Assembly: GCA_963710625.1 (NCBI GenBank)
Contig: CAVQBG010000002.1
Location: forward strand, 1 to 64,000
From: Sva-07 sp963710625
GTDB taxonomy: Bacteria; Actinomycetota; Acidimicrobiia; Acidimicrobiales; Ilumatobacteraceae
Direction: 5' to 3'
DNA length: 64,000 nucleotides
The notes beneath the pieces were generated by a model, which was given only the letters and a program-made list of their open reading frames with translations, had not been told where the DNA came from and searched no databases. The translations under genes and the position numbers were made by a program. Each line of letters starts with the position of its first letter. Positions within the stretch are counted from its first letter, which is position 1. Below are positions 25,067 through 40,356 of this stretch, in pieces.

Positions 25067-28000
25067 GGTGCTTGCCCAGGTGACTGCGGTGGTGGCGGAG
25101 ATGACTGGGTATCCGACTGATCTGTTGGAGCCTGATCTGGATCTGGAGGCGGATCTCGGTGTCGACACGGTGAAGCAGGCGGAGGTGTTTGCTGCGGTTC
25201 GGACCCATTACGAGCTCGAGCGTGACGACAATCTTCAGCTTCGGGACTTCCCGACGCTCCGTCACGTTGCCGACTGGGTCCGTGCCCGCGCCGGGCTCGA
25301 CCCCGCCCAACCCGCCGCTGCCGAAGCACCTGCACCTGCACCTGGAGCAACAGCGACCGCACCTGCAGCTGATGAGGTGCTTGCCCAGGTGACTGCGGTG
25401 GTGGCGGAGATGACTGGGTATCCGACTGATCTGTTGGAGCCTGATCTGGATCTGGAGGCGGATCTCGGTGTCGACACGGTGAAGCAGGCGGAGGTGTTTG
25501 CTGCGGTTCGGACCCATTACGAGCTCGAGCGTGACGACAATCTTCAGCTTCGGGACTTCCCGACGCTCCGTCACGTTGCCGACTGGGTCCGTGCCCGCGC
25601 CGGCCTCGACCCCGCTCCCGATGCGGTCGCCACGGCCGCCGCGCCCGCGCCGGCAGTGGTCGCTGTGTCTGCGGTGGCGGTCGATGAGGTGCTTGCCCAG
25701 GTGACTGCGGTGGTGGCGGAGATGACTGGGTATCCGACTGATCTGTTGGAGCCTGATCTGGATCTGGAGGCGGATCTCGGTGTCGACACGGTGAAGCAGG
25801 CCGAGGTGTTTGCTGCGGTTCGGACCCATTACGAGCTCGAGCGTGACGACAATCTTCAGCTTCGGGACTTCCCGACGCTCCGTCACGTTGCCGACTGGGT
25901 CCGTGCCCGCGCCGGGCTCGACCCCGCCCAACCCGCCGCTGCCGAAGCACCTGCACCTGCACCTGGAGCAACAGCGACCGCACCTGCAGCTGATGAGGTG
26001 CTTGCCCAGGTGACTGCGGTGGTGGCGGAGATGACTGGGTATCCGACTGATCTGTTGGAGCCTGATCTGGATCTGGAGGCGGATCTCGGTGTCGACACGG
26101 TGAAGCAGGCGGAGGTGTTTGCTGCGGTTCGGACCCATTACGAGCTCGAGCGTGACGACAATCTTCAGCTTCGGGACTTCCCGACGCTCCGCCACGTTGC
26201 CGACTGGGTCCGTGCCCGCGCCGGCCTCGACACGCCGTCACCCGCCCCAGGAACAACCTCGCCCGCGCCCGCAACCGCGGCAGCACCGGCGGCGCCGAGT
26301 GTCGTCCACGGCGACTTCGATGCCGTCGATGCACTGCCTCGCCGGATCCCTGTCCCTGCGCTGCGGCCGCCGGTGACGGACTGCCTGCCGACCGGCGTCG
26401 AACTCGACGGCGCCCGTGTCGTCGTCATGCTCGACGAGGGCGGAGTCGGCGAGGCGCTGGTGAAACTGCTGGACAAGGCCGGGGCCGACGTGCTCACGCT
26501 GGAGCCCGGCATGGCGACCGATGCGATGCTGGCCCAGGTCGAGGCCTGGCACGCCGACACGCCGATCACCGGCGTGTACTGGCTCCCGGCCCTCGATGAC
26601 GACGGCGACCTCGCCGAGTACGACCTGGCCACCTGGCGCGAGGCGCTGCGCCGCCGGGTGAAGACGCTGTACGCCACGATGCGCTGCCTGTACGACGCGA
26701 GCCCGTTCCTCGTGTCGGCGACCCGCCTCGGTGGCTACCACGGCTACGACGCCGACGGTGCCAGCAACCCGCTCGGCGGCCCGGTCGCCGGCTTCACCAA
26801 GTCGTACCGCAAGGAGCGTCCGGAGGCGTTGGTGAAGGCGGTCGACCTCGCTCCGAGCCGCAAGACGTCGGCGATCGCCGCACAGTTGATCGAAGAGACC
26901 CTGTTCGACCCGGGCTGCGTCGAGATCGGGCGGGTCGGCGACCGGCGCTTCGGCGTGGCGTTCGTCAGGGCGCCGTTCCCGCAACGATCCGACGACGGCG
27001 AACCGATCCCCGGTTCGGGCATGGCGCTCGATCACGACTCAGTCGTCGTGGTCACCGGCGCGGCGGGCAGCATCGTGTCGGCGATCACCGCCGACCTCGC
27101 CGCCGCCGCGGGTGGCACATTCCACCTGCTCGACCTCACCCCGACCCCCGATCCCGCCGACCCCGACCTCGAGGCGTTCCGTGGCGACCGCGACGGTCTG
27201 AAGGTCACGATCGCCGAGCGGATGAAGGCGGCAGGTGACCACCCGACGCCGGTGACGATCGAGCGCGAACTCGCACGCTTCGAGCGTCTCAACGCCGCAC
27301 TGACCGCGATCCAGTCCGTGCAGGCCGCTGGTGGGACCGTGCACTACCACTCGGTCGACCTCACCGACGCCGATGCCGTCGCCGCAGCGATCGACGACGT
27401 GCGCCGCCTGAGCGGCCGTATCGACGTGCTGCTCCACGCCGCGGGCCTGGAGATCAGCCGCAACCTGCCCGACAAGGAACCGCGCGAGTACGACCTCGTC
27501 TTCGACGTCAAGAGCGACGGCTGGTTCAACGTGTTCCATGCCGCTCAGGACATGGAGATCGGTGCGACCGTGGTCTTCTCGTCGGTTGCCGGACGGTTCG
27601 GCAACCAGGGCCAGACCGACTACTCGGCCGCGAACGACCTCCTGTGCAAGATCACCAGCAACTTCCGCCGCAGCCGGCCGGAGACCCGCGGGCTGGCGTT
27701 GGACTGGACGGCGTGGGGTGGCATCGGCATGGCGACCCGTGGATCGATCCCCAAGATCATGGAGATGGCCGGAGTGCAGATGTTGCCTCCCGAGGCGGGG
27801 GTCGCCTGGATCCGCCGCGAGCTGGTGTCGAGCGAATACGCGGGCGAGGTGATCGTTGCCGGAGCGCTCGGCATGATGGCGACCGAGTACGACGATCGCG
27901 GCGGTGTCGATCTGGCCTCCGTGGTCGGCGACGAGGCCGACCACGGCCCGATGATCGGGCACGCCACGGTCAGTGTCCACCACGGCGTCATCGTCGAGAC

Positions 28001-28829
28001 GACACTGGATCCGCTGCAGCAACCGTTCCTCGACGATCACCGCATCGACGGCACGCCGGTGCTGCCAGGCGTGATGGGGATGGAGGCGTTCGCCGAGACC
28101 GCACGGCTGTTGGCGCCCGACCACCACGTGCTGGGGGTGGAGGACGTCACGTTCGCCGCGCCACTGAAGTTCTATCGCGACGAACCTCGCACGCTGACCG
28201 TTCAGGCGGTGCTCACCCCTGACGGCGACGATCTCGTGGCGCACTGCACGCTCAGCGCCGAGCGCCAGTTGCCCGGACAGGACCATCCGCAACGAACGGT
28301 GCACTTCACCGGACGCGTGCGGCTGGGCACCGAGGCCCTGGCAACGGAGCGGATCGAGCCGCCAGGCGATCCCAGCGGATCGACCCTCGATGCCGAGCGC
28401 GTCTACTCCTTCTACTTCCACGGCCCGGCGTACCAGGTGGTGTCTGCGGCGTGGAGGAACCAGGACACCTCCGTAGCGACGCTGATGGATCCCCTGCCTG
28501 CCAACCACACGCCCACCGAACAGCCGCTCTCCACGGCGCCGAGGCTGATCGAGCTGTGCTTCCAGACCGCCGGTCTCTGGCAGGCAGGTCTCGAGGACCG
28601 GTTGGCGTTGCCGATGCGGGTGGGCAGGGCGCGCTGGTACCCCACGCCGGAAACGGATGGTCCGTTGCGTGCGGTCGCCCACGAGACGTCGGCCGGGGTG
28701 TTCGACTGCGTCGTGGTCGATTCCTCGGGGACGGTCGTGGCGCGGCTCGACCGCTACGAGACGATCCCGTTGCCGGCGCCGATTCCCGAATCGGTCGCCG
28801 CCGCACTCCACGCCACCTACCGGCAGTGA
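24753..28829 (+). CDS. PUFA-synthase-like megasynthase, 3' part: four ACPs-KR-DH (continues preceding ORF after a frameshift)
   Basis: From 24753 the sense reading continues AAWQRWLDLLAGHDGAHLET, then an Ala/Pro linker. Four carrier domains begin at 25062, 25371, 25683 and 25992. A ketoreductase follows (structural subdomain about 26300-26970; catalytic subdomain from VVVVTGAAGSIVSAI at 27045 to SSVAGRFGNQGQTDYSAAND, Tyr codon at 27621). The end is a double-hotdog dehydratase with FLDDHRIDGTPVLPG (His codon 28038); in the second hotdog the usual Asp is Glu in PRLIELCFQTAGLW. All four carriers read LGVDTVKQAE, with Thr in place of the phosphopantetheine Ser. No enoyl reductase is visible. No credible independent start exists before the first ACP; a GTG at 24606 would add an implausible arginine/tryptophan-rich leader. 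The start given is the frame junction, not a start codon. Confidence 0.8.
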   Translation, partial: AAAWQRWLDLLAGHDGAHLETDHRRLRVVDVGAPATSQHDSAVPVPYAGQLGASAPRTPPAAPAPTTPAPPPAPAAPVPAAPAPAAVAPAAAVAAPTVAAPAIDEVLAQVTAVVAEMTGYPTDLLEPDLDLEADLGVDTVKQAEVFAAVRTHYELERDDNLQLRDFPTLRHVADWVRARAGLDPAQPAAAEAPAPAPGATATAPAADEVLAQVTAVVAEMTGYPTDLLEPDLDLEADLGVDTVKQAEVFAAVRTHYELERDDNLQLRDFPTLRHVADWVRARAGLDPAPDAVATAAAPAPAVVAVSAVAVDEVLAQVTAVVAEMTGYPTDLLEPDLDLEADLGVDTVKQAEVFAAVRTHYELERDDNLQLRDFPTLRHVADWVRARAGLDPAQPAAAEAPAPAPGATATAPAADEVLAQVTAVVAEMTGYPTDLLEPDLDLEADLGVDTVKQAEVFAAVRTHYELERDDNLQLRDFPTLRHVADWVRARAGLDTPSPAPGTTSPAPATAAAPAAPSVVHGDFDAVDALPRRIPVPALRPPVTDCLPTGVELDGARVVVMLDEGGVGEALVKLLDKAGADVLTLEPGMATDAMLAQVEAWHADTPITGVYWLPALDDDGDLAEYDLATWREALRRRVKTLYATMRCLYDASPFLVSATRLGGYHGYDADGASNPLGGPVAGFTKSYRKERPEALVKAVDLAPSRKTSAIAAQLIEETLFDPGCVEIGRVGDRRFGVAFVRAPFPQRSDDGEPIPGSGMALDHDSVVVVTGAAGSIVSAITADLAAAAGGTFHLLDLTPTPDPADPDLEAFRGDRDGLKVTIAERMKAAGDHPTPVTIERELARFERLNAALTAIQSVQAAGGTVHYHSVDLTDADAVAAAIDDVRRLSGRIDVLLHAAGLEISRNLPDKEPREYDLVFDVKSDGWFNVFHAAQDMEIGATVVFSSVAGRFGNQGQTDYSAANDLLCKITSNFRRSRPETRGLALDWTAWGGIGMATRGSIPKIMEMAGVQMLPPEAGVAWIRRELVSSEYAGEVIVAGALGMMATEYDDRGGVDLASVVGDEADHGPMIGHATVSVHHGVIVETTLDPLQQPFLDDHRIDGTPVLPGVMGMEAFAETARLLAPDHHVLGVEDVTFAAPLKFYRDEPRTLTVQAVLTPDGDDLVAHCTLSAERQLPGQDHPQRTVHFTGRVRLGTEALATERIEPPGDPSGSTLDAERVYSFYFHGPAYQVVSAAWRNQDTSVATLMDPLPANHTPTEQPLSTAPRLIELCFQTAGLWQAGLEDRLALPMRVGRARWYPTPETDGPLRAVAHETSAGVFDCVVVDSSGTVVARLDRYETIPLPAPIPESVAAALHATYRQ
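25062..25610 (+). repeat. Tandem ACP repeat, first two-domain unit (ACP1-ACP2)
   Basis: Carrier-domain units of about 235 nt begin GATGAGGTGCTTGCCCAGGT at 25062 and 25371 (309-nt step). This pair is repeated almost exactly at 25683. The ACP1-ACP2 linker (about 25300-25370) recurs unchanged between ACP3 and ACP4, so the duplication unit is the two-ACP block of 621 nt. Codon use inside the repeats (GAT, GGT, TTG, CCT) differs from the C/G-ending codons around them. Confidence 0.9.
25683..26231 (+). repeat. Tandem ACP repeat, second two-domain unit (ACP3-ACP4)
   Basis: Near-identical copy of 25062-25610, with carrier domains starting at 25683 and 25992. Only isolated base differences were seen (for example GCC for GCG at 25801-25803 and CGC for CGT near 26190). 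Identity ends after the fourth carrier, where the linker to the ketoreductase begins. Confidence 0.9.
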
Positions 28830-28845
28830 GCGAGGTGCAAGGGAC

Positions 28846-34167
<5,322 letters not shown>

Positions 34168-34178
34168 GCGATCGCTGC

Positions 34179-34211
34179 GTCGACCGGACCTCAGCAGGTC
34201 GGGCGGTCGAC
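34179..34211. terminator. Composite hairpin between convergent ACC-like and PPTase genes
   Basis: Outer arms GTCGACCG (34179-34186) and CGGTCGAC (34204-34211) enclose an inner hairpin GACCT-CAGC-AGGTC (34187-34200), with a 3-nt bulge on one side. It starts 12 nt after the ACC-like stop and overlaps the last codons of the phosphopantetheinyl transferase, as expected for a shared terminator. Confidence 0.5.
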
Positions 34212-34940
34212 CCAGGAGTGCACCGGTGCGGCGGCCGCGAGGCTGGAGCCGGTCGGCAGCAGCTCGGGCGGCTCACGGTGCGCGTCGCAGGCGATCGTCA
34301 GCACGAAGACGCCGTCGCGTCGCCACCACCCGGGCATCGGACCGGCGGCTCCGTGCACGTTCATCGGGGCCCATCCGTCCGGCCTGCGCTCGCCGTGGAG
34401 CTGCACCTCGACCGTCCTCGTGTCGACGCGCAGTCCGACTTGCTGCACTTTGAGGGCCGCCTCCTTCGCCGACCAGATCAGGTTCGCCGCCTCGTGCCGC
34501 TGGTCGAGGTCCGTCAATCCGCGTACGTGCTCGAGTTCTGCCGAGGTGAAGAAGTCGGTGACGAACCCGTCGCTGCGCGGTTCGACCACCTCGAGGTCGA
34601 TCCCGAGCGTTCCGGATCTGGCACTCCCCGGTGGCCCGACGAGGCACACGGCCCACCCGGCGCGGTCGCTCATCGACACATCGACCTCCGCCGCCCGCCC
34701 GTCGAGGTGGACGTACGGCGCGCCGCTGGGTCGGTGCTGCACCTCGATCCGTGCGAGCGACGCCGGCGTGCGATCGATGTCCAGCACGGTGGCGATCGCC
34801 TGCTTCGCGGTCCATCGGCGGGTGAGGTACTCGTTGCGACGCTTCGTGAAGCGGATCGACGCGAGGTGCTCGCGTTCGTGCGGCGACAGCCATCCGTGCG
34901 ACGGCGGCACCTCGTGCTCACCGTGCGCCAGCCACCACAT
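34191..34940 (-). CDS. Sfp-type 4'-phosphopantetheinyl transferase
   Basis: A 249-residue protein; the ATG at 34940 has an AGGGAG ribosome site, and longer in-frame starts run through the unrelated VOC gene region. Signature motifs are GTLGIDLEVVEPR (Mg-binding G-x-D-x-E) near residue 113 and NLIWSAKEAALKVQQ (W-x-x-K-E-A) near 154, with a FTKRRNEYLTRRWTAKQAI helix before them. These enzymes transfer phosphopantetheine from CoA onto carrier proteins, normally onto serine. Its place directly convergent with the synthase/ACC genes argues that it serves the four carrier domains, whose acceptor residue is Thr. It is long enough to be the Sfp rather than AcpS class. Confidence 0.88.
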   Translation of the reverse strand: MWWLAHGEHEVPPSHGWLSPHEREHLASIRFTKRRNEYLTRRWTAKQAIATVLDIDRTPASLARIEVQHRPSGAPYVHLDGRAAEVDVSMSDRAGWAVCLVGPPGSARSGTLGIDLEVVEPRSDGFVTDFFTSAELEHVRGLTDLDQRHEAANLIWSAKEAALKVQQVGLRVDTRTVEVQLHGERRPDGWAPMNVHGAAGPMPGWWRRDGVFVLTIACDAHREPPELLPTGSSLAAAAPVHSWVDRPTC

Positions 34941-35109
34941 CCGCCCATTCTCCCTCGCTCGACGACAGCGACACCGCATCGCGCTCCGGGCCGGGCGCAT
35001 CCAGGCCGATCCCTCGAACGACGCCCCGGGCGCTGACCACCTGGCCCGATCGTGGTTCCCGAGCACTCGGTCTGGGCGGTGGAAGCGACAGAAGTGCGGA
35101 GTACCGGGA

Positions 35110-35487
35110 TCACATACCCGGGTTCGGTTGCCAGAGCTGGATGCGGTTTCCCTCCGGGTCCCAGCAGTGACCGAATCGACCGTTGATGTCCTCGAACGTC
35201 TCATCACTGGTCGCGACGCCGGCCCTTCGGAGCTGGTCGAGCATCTCGTCGAGGTCATCGACGCGGTAGTTGACCATCCACTGGTTCTGCTCGGGCCACT
35301 CAAACGCCTCGGTGTCGGTGGGGAACGGTGCCCACACGGTGGAACCGCGAACGTCGCCTCCCCACCACAGCACCACGTACCCGTCGTCATCCACCGGAAG
35401 TCCCAAATGCCTGACGTACCAGTCGCTCAACTTGCGCGGATTCTCGGCCTTGAAGAAGACCCCGCCGATCCCGGTGACCTTCGCCAT
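35110..35487 (-). CDS. VOC (glyoxalase/bleomycin-resistance) family protein
   Basis: A 125-residue single-domain protein with the paired beta-alpha-beta-beta-beta modules of the vicinal oxygen chelate fold: GIGGVFFKAENPRKLSDWYV, HLGLPVDDDGYVVLWWGGD, then MVNYRVDDLDEMLDQLRRAG and GRFGHCWDPEGNRIQLWQPN. The end motif D-P-E-G-N-x-I-x-L-W is typical and supplies the metal Glu/His-type ligands. Substrate unknown. It is on the same strand as the phosphopantetheinyl transferase, 169 nt upstream of it, so co-transcription is possible but not required. Confidence 0.8.
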   Translation of the reverse strand: MAKVTGIGGVFFKAENPRKLSDWYVRHLGLPVDDDGYVVLWWGGDVRGSTVWAPFPTDTEAFEWPEQNQWMVNYRVDDLDEMLDQLRRAGVATSDETFEDINGRFGHCWDPEGNRIQLWQPNPGM

Positions 35488-35702
35488 CAGCGTCCCACGG
35501 GGTCGGGACGGAGGTCGAACGCGTCGACTGGATCGGGCGGAATCGTGCGCGTCCCACGCACGTGTTCAATCGGGTTCTCGGACCGGCTCATGGTTGGGTC
35601 CATTCTTGCTGCTCCGGTGCAACCGTCGAACTCCGTCGGGGAGGCCGGTGACGGAGATGCTCTTCATCGGGTGATCCGGCTCCCGGTTAGTCTCGTCCAG
35701 CA

Positions 35703-36419
35703 GTGGAGCCATCGCCGGGTGTCGACAGGTCGGATCGACGCGAACGCGTCGGTCGGCGGCTGACGACGCCGCGGGCGGCTGCGTTCGCCGGCATCGTGTT
35801 CTCGTTGTTGCTGACGGTCACCTACGTGCTGTTGCGGTCGACGGTTCCCCAGGATCCGACCGACGCAGGGGAGTGGCTCTCCACCGGCAGCGGCCGAGTC
35901 GACTTCGCGCTGTGGCTCGTGCCGTTCGCCGGGATCGCCTTCCTCTGGTTCATCGGGGTGATCCGCGACCGGCTCGGCGACCACGAGGACCAGTTCTTCT
36001 CCAGCATTCTCTTCGGCAGCGGCCTGCTGTTCATCGCGATGACCTTCATCGCGAGTGCGCTCGCCGGAGCGCTCATCGCGTCCTATCAGCTCGATCCCGT
36101 GGCCACGATCGAGAACGGGATCTACACCCTGGAACGCGAGTCGATCTTCAGGATCACCAACGTCTTCGGAGTGCGGATGGCGGGTGTGTTCATGTTCTCG
36201 GCCGGCACGATCTGGCTGCGCTCGGGCACGATGCCCCGCTGGATGGTGGTGCTCACCTACACCGTGGCGATCGTGCAGCTGTTCTCCCTGGGCTTCACGC
36301 TGTGGTTCACGCTCCTCTTCCCCGCATGGGTGGTGATCGTGAGCGTGCACTTCCTGATGTACCCGCCGAGCATCGGCGAGAACGTAGAGGACACCTCGGC
36401 TGAGTCGCCGACGGCCTGA
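35703..36419 (+). CDS. Multi-pass membrane protein of unknown function
   Basis: A 238-residue protein with five or six hydrophobic segments: AAFAGIVFSLLLTVTYVLL (about 25-43), FALWLVPFAGIAFLWFIGVI (about 69-88), ILFGSGLLFIAMTFIASALA (about 102-121), VRMAGVFMFSAGTIWL (about 155-170), MVVLTYTVAIVQLFSLGFTL (about 180-199) and WFTLLFPAWVVIVSVHFLMY. N and C termini are polar. The GTG at 35703 is the most upstream start in the frame and is uncertain; no clear ribosome site is present. I recognise no family. It is divergent from the VOC gene and convergent with the next small gene. Confidence 0.65.
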   Translation: MEPSPGVDRSDRRERVGRRLTTPRAAAFAGIVFSLLLTVTYVLLRSTVPQDPTDAGEWLSTGSGRVDFALWLVPFAGIAFLWFIGVIRDRLGDHEDQFFSSILFGSGLLFIAMTFIASALAGALIASYQLDPVATIENGIYTLERESIFRITNVFGVRMAGVFMFSAGTIWLRSGTMPRWMVVLTYTVAIVQLFSLGFTLWFTLLFPAWVVIVSVHFLMYPPSIGENVEDTSAESPTA

Positions 36420-36430
36420 CGTCGTGCGGT

Positions 36431-36697
36431 CTACTTCTTGGCGGCGGCCTTGGCGAGGCGCTTGGCCGCCTTGCCGATCGGCTCGATCTGGCGCTTGTCG
36501 AGGTCGCCGACCTCCGCGCCGTTCTCGAACAGCACCCGGTAGCGCTGCCAGTTGAAGCCGTTGGCGAGGATCACCTTGCCCTCGGTGCCGGCCGGCACGC
36601 CGTGCATGTCGACGATCGTGCGGACCTTGTCGTTCATCCGCAGATCGAGCTGATCGGGGTGCGGCGTGGCGAGGGCGTGCGGCTTCCAGAACTCCAT
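36431..36697 (-). CDS. Small basic hypothetical protein (88 aa)
   Basis: An 88-residue protein from the ATG at 36697 (MEFWKPHALATPHPDQLDLR). A small beta-rich core, VRTIVDMHGVPAGTEGKVIL, followed by GFNWQRYRVLFENGAEVGDL, looks like an SH3/KOW-type barrel. The C terminus is a lysine/alanine-rich helix (AAKRLAKAAAKK). The pattern suggests a nucleic-acid- or protein-binding module; no function is known to me. It is divergent from the trigger factor gene, sharing a 136-nt intergenic region. Confidence 0.6.
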   Translation of the reverse strand: MEFWKPHALATPHPDQLDLRMNDKVRTIVDMHGVPAGTEGKVILANGFNWQRYRVLFENGAEVGDLDKRQIEPIGKAAKRLAKAAAKK

Positions 36698-36818
36698 CGC
36701 CGACCATTCTGCCCGTTCGACGGCCGAACGCGCGACTCCGGTCGCGCGGTCGGTGCTCCGGTGCTCCGACCGGGAGGTCGTCGCCAGGGTGGCCGGACCG
36801 CTGAGGGAGCGCCGCCGG

Positions 36819-36824
36819 TACACT
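36819..36824 (+). promoter_or_regulatory. Candidate -10 box (TACACT) of tig
   Basis: TACACT ends 9 nt before the GTG at 36834, matching the leaderless-type spacing seen repeatedly here. There is no Shine-Dalgarno before that GTG. Confidence 0.45.
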
Positions 36825-36833
36825 CGCTCGCCT

Positions 36834-38306
36834 GTGAAGAGTTCGGTGGAGACCCTCGAGGGCAACAAAGTCAAGCTGTACGTCGAAGTCGACGAAACGG
36901 AGTTCGAACACGACATCGATCGGGCGTTCAAGCTCATCGCGAAGGAGGTCAACCTTCCCGGCTTCCGAGCAGGCAAGGCGCCACGCCGGGTCCTCGAGGC
37001 CCGTGTCGGCATCGGCCCCGCTCGCGAGCAGGCGCTGCGCGATGCGGTTCCCCAGTACCTGGCCAAAGCGGTGCGCGAGCACGAGATCGACCTGATCGCC
37101 ACGCCCGAAGTCGAGATCACCGACGGTGCCGAGTCCGGGCCCGTCGAGTTCGACGCGACGTGCGAGGTGCGGCCGACCATCACGGTGCCCGGCTACGGCG
37201 CGTTGCGCGTCGAGCTGCCCGGACTCACCGTCACCGACGACGACCTTGCCGAGGCTCGCCAGGCCGAGTTGAAGCGTGGCGGCTCGCTCGTCGACGCCGA
37301 CCGTCCCGTGCAGGCCGGCGACTTCCTCACGCTCGACCTCGCCGTCACCCGCGACGGCGAGGAGCTGGCCGGGCTCAACACCGAGGGCTGGTCGTACGAG
37401 GTCGGTCAGGGGTGGGTGACCGAGGACTTCGACGAGCAACTCATCGGAGCGTCCGCCGATGACGAGCTCGAGTTCGTCTCGACGCCGAAGGGGCTCGACG
37501 AGCCCGCCGACTTCGTCGTCAAGGTCGTCGCCGTGCAGGAGATGACCGAGCCGGAACTCACCGACGAGTGGGTGTCCGACAACCTCGGTGAGTTCGACAC
37601 CGTCGAGGAGTGGAACGAGAGCCTGCGGACCTCGCTCGTCGACGTGAAGCTGAACCAGGCACGTCAGGGCCTCGTCGCCTCGCTGAACGCGGCGCTCGCC
37701 GAACTCGTCGAGGTCGACGTGCCCGAGGCGATGGTCGACGCCGATCTCAACCAGCGGGTCCAGGCCACGGTGCAGCAGTTCCAGTCCCAGGGCGTCGACC
37801 TCGGCCAGTGGCTCGCGGCCACCGGTCAGGAGCCGGAGCAGTTCATCGAGTCGATGCGGGGCGCCTCGGTCGAGGCCGTCAAGGTCGATCTCGCGCTGCG
37901 CGCCGTCGCCGACGCCGAGTCGATCGAGGTCGAGCCGTACGACTTCGACGCCGAGTACGCGCGGATGGCGATGCAGTACGGCCAGAAGGCCAAGGACATC
38001 CGCAAGGCGTACGAGCAGAACGACGCTGTTCCCGAACTCCAGGCGCAGATCCGCAAGTCGAAGGCGTTCGACTGGCTGCTGCACAACGTGGAGTTCGTCG
38101 ACCCGAGCGGCGACCCGATCGACCGCGACACGCTGCTCGGTCACACCCACGACGACGACGGTGGTCACGGCGATGCCGCCGATCACGTCGACGTCGATGC
38201 CGCGGCGTCCGCCGTCATCGCCGCCACCGATGCCGCCAGCGCAGAGGCCGCAACCGGCGAGTCCACCGATCAGCCCGAAGACACCGACGACGAGGAGACC
38301 ACCTGA
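36834..38306 (+). CDS. tig: Trigger factor (ribosome-associated chaperone / prolyl isomerase)
   Basis: A 490-residue protein. The N-terminal ribosome-binding domain contains the signature NLPGFRAGKAPRRVLEARVG (about 37-56; F-R-x-G-K loop). A FKBP-type isomerase domain follows at about 160-245 (PVQAGDFLTLDLAVTRDGEE), then the helical C-terminal cradle to about 430. The last ~55 residues are an Asp/Glu/His-rich, low-complexity tail (THDDDGGHGDAADHVDVDAA) that is longer than usual. The GTG at 36834 with its upstream TACACT box is chosen over longer frames. The stop overlaps the clpP ATG by one base, so the chaperone and the protease genes form a tig-clpP-clpX group, a common arrangement. Confidence 0.93.
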   Translation: MKSSVETLEGNKVKLYVEVDETEFEHDIDRAFKLIAKEVNLPGFRAGKAPRRVLEARVGIGPAREQALRDAVPQYLAKAVREHEIDLIATPEVEITDGAESGPVEFDATCEVRPTITVPGYGALRVELPGLTVTDDDLAEARQAELKRGGSLVDADRPVQAGDFLTLDLAVTRDGEELAGLNTEGWSYEVGQGWVTEDFDEQLIGASADDELEFVSTPKGLDEPADFVVKVVAVQEMTEPELTDEWVSDNLGEFDTVEEWNESLRTSLVDVKLNQARQGLVASLNAALAELVEVDVPEAMVDADLNQRVQATVQQFQSQGVDLGQWLAATGQEPEQFIESMRGASVEAVKVDLALRAVADAESIEVEPYDFDAEYARMAMQYGQKAKDIRKAYEQNDAVPELQAQIRKSKAFDWLLHNVEFVDPSGDPIDRDTLLGHTHDDDGGHGDAADHVDVDAAASAVIAATDAASAEAATGESTDQPEDTDDEETT

Positions 38307-38938
38307 TGAATCTCGATGCCGTGAACTATCTCGTTCCGAACGTCGTCGAACAGACGAGCCGTGGCGAGCGTGCGTACGACCTGTACAGCCGCCTGCTCAA
38401 GGACAACATCATCTTCCTGCAGACGCCGGTCGACGATCAGATCGCCAGCCTGCTGTGCGCACAGCTGATCCACCTCGAGTCGGAGAACCCCGACAAGGAC
38501 ATCAACATCTACATCAACAGCCCGGGTGGCGACATCACGGCGCTGTTCGCCATCTACGACACGATGCAGTTCATCAAGAACGACATCGCCACGATCTGTC
38601 TGGGTCAGGCGGCCTCCGCTGCCGCCGTGTTGCTCGCTGCGGGCACCAAGGGCAAGCGTCTCGCCCTCCCGCACAGCCGTATCCTGCTGCACCAGCCGAG
38701 CGGCCAGGTCGGCTACGGCCAGGTCACCGACCTCGAGCTCGCCGCCGCCGAGATCATGCGGATGCGTGAGCTGATCGACCAGATCCTGGCCGAGCACACC
38801 GGCCAGCCGATCGAACGGATCCACGCCGACACCGACCGTGACTTCGTCATGGAAGCAGACGACGCGATGGAATATGGCATCATCGACAGAGTGATCTCGT
38901 CTCGCGAGGCGGTGGACCGCACCGGTCCCATCCGCTGA
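38306..38938 (+). CDS. clpP: ATP-dependent Clp protease proteolytic subunit
   Basis: A 210-residue serine protease. INIYINSPGGDITALFAIYD (oxyanion region), TICLGQAASAAAVLLAAGTK with the nucleophile Ser about residue 101, RLALPHSRILLHQPSG with the catalytic His about 126, and the Asp in DTDRDFVMEADDAMEYGIID. Length is standard. Only one clpP lies here, whereas many actinobacteria carry a clpP1-clpP2 pair, so a second copy may be elsewhere. It overlaps the end of tig (TGATG) and is followed by clpX after 120 nt. With ClpX it forms the ClpXP protease in the cytosol. Confidence 0.95.
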   Translation: MNLDAVNYLVPNVVEQTSRGERAYDLYSRLLKDNIIFLQTPVDDQIASLLCAQLIHLESENPDKDINIYINSPGGDITALFAIYDTMQFIKNDIATICLGQAASAAAVLLAAGTKGKRLALPHSRILLHQPSGQVGYGQVTDLELAAAEIMRMRELIDQILAEHTGQPIERIHADTDRDFVMEADDAMEYGIIDRVISSREAVDRTGPIR

Positions 38939-39058
38939 TCGAGCCGTGATCGGCCCGATCCGTCGGGCGGGTCCACGACTCGACGTGGTGGATGCGCCAG
39001 ACTGTCGGGCTCCAACCGGCACGACGCAGCGCAGGAACGACACGAAGGGGTACCGACA

Positions 39059-40336
<1,278 letters not shown>

Positions 40337-40356
40337 ACAACGCCGAGCGTCGGCCG

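Noticed and set aside
25062..26231. CRISPR-like tandem repeats
   Set aside because: The repeats are ~310-nt coding units giving ACP domains in frame, not short repeats separated by unique spacers.
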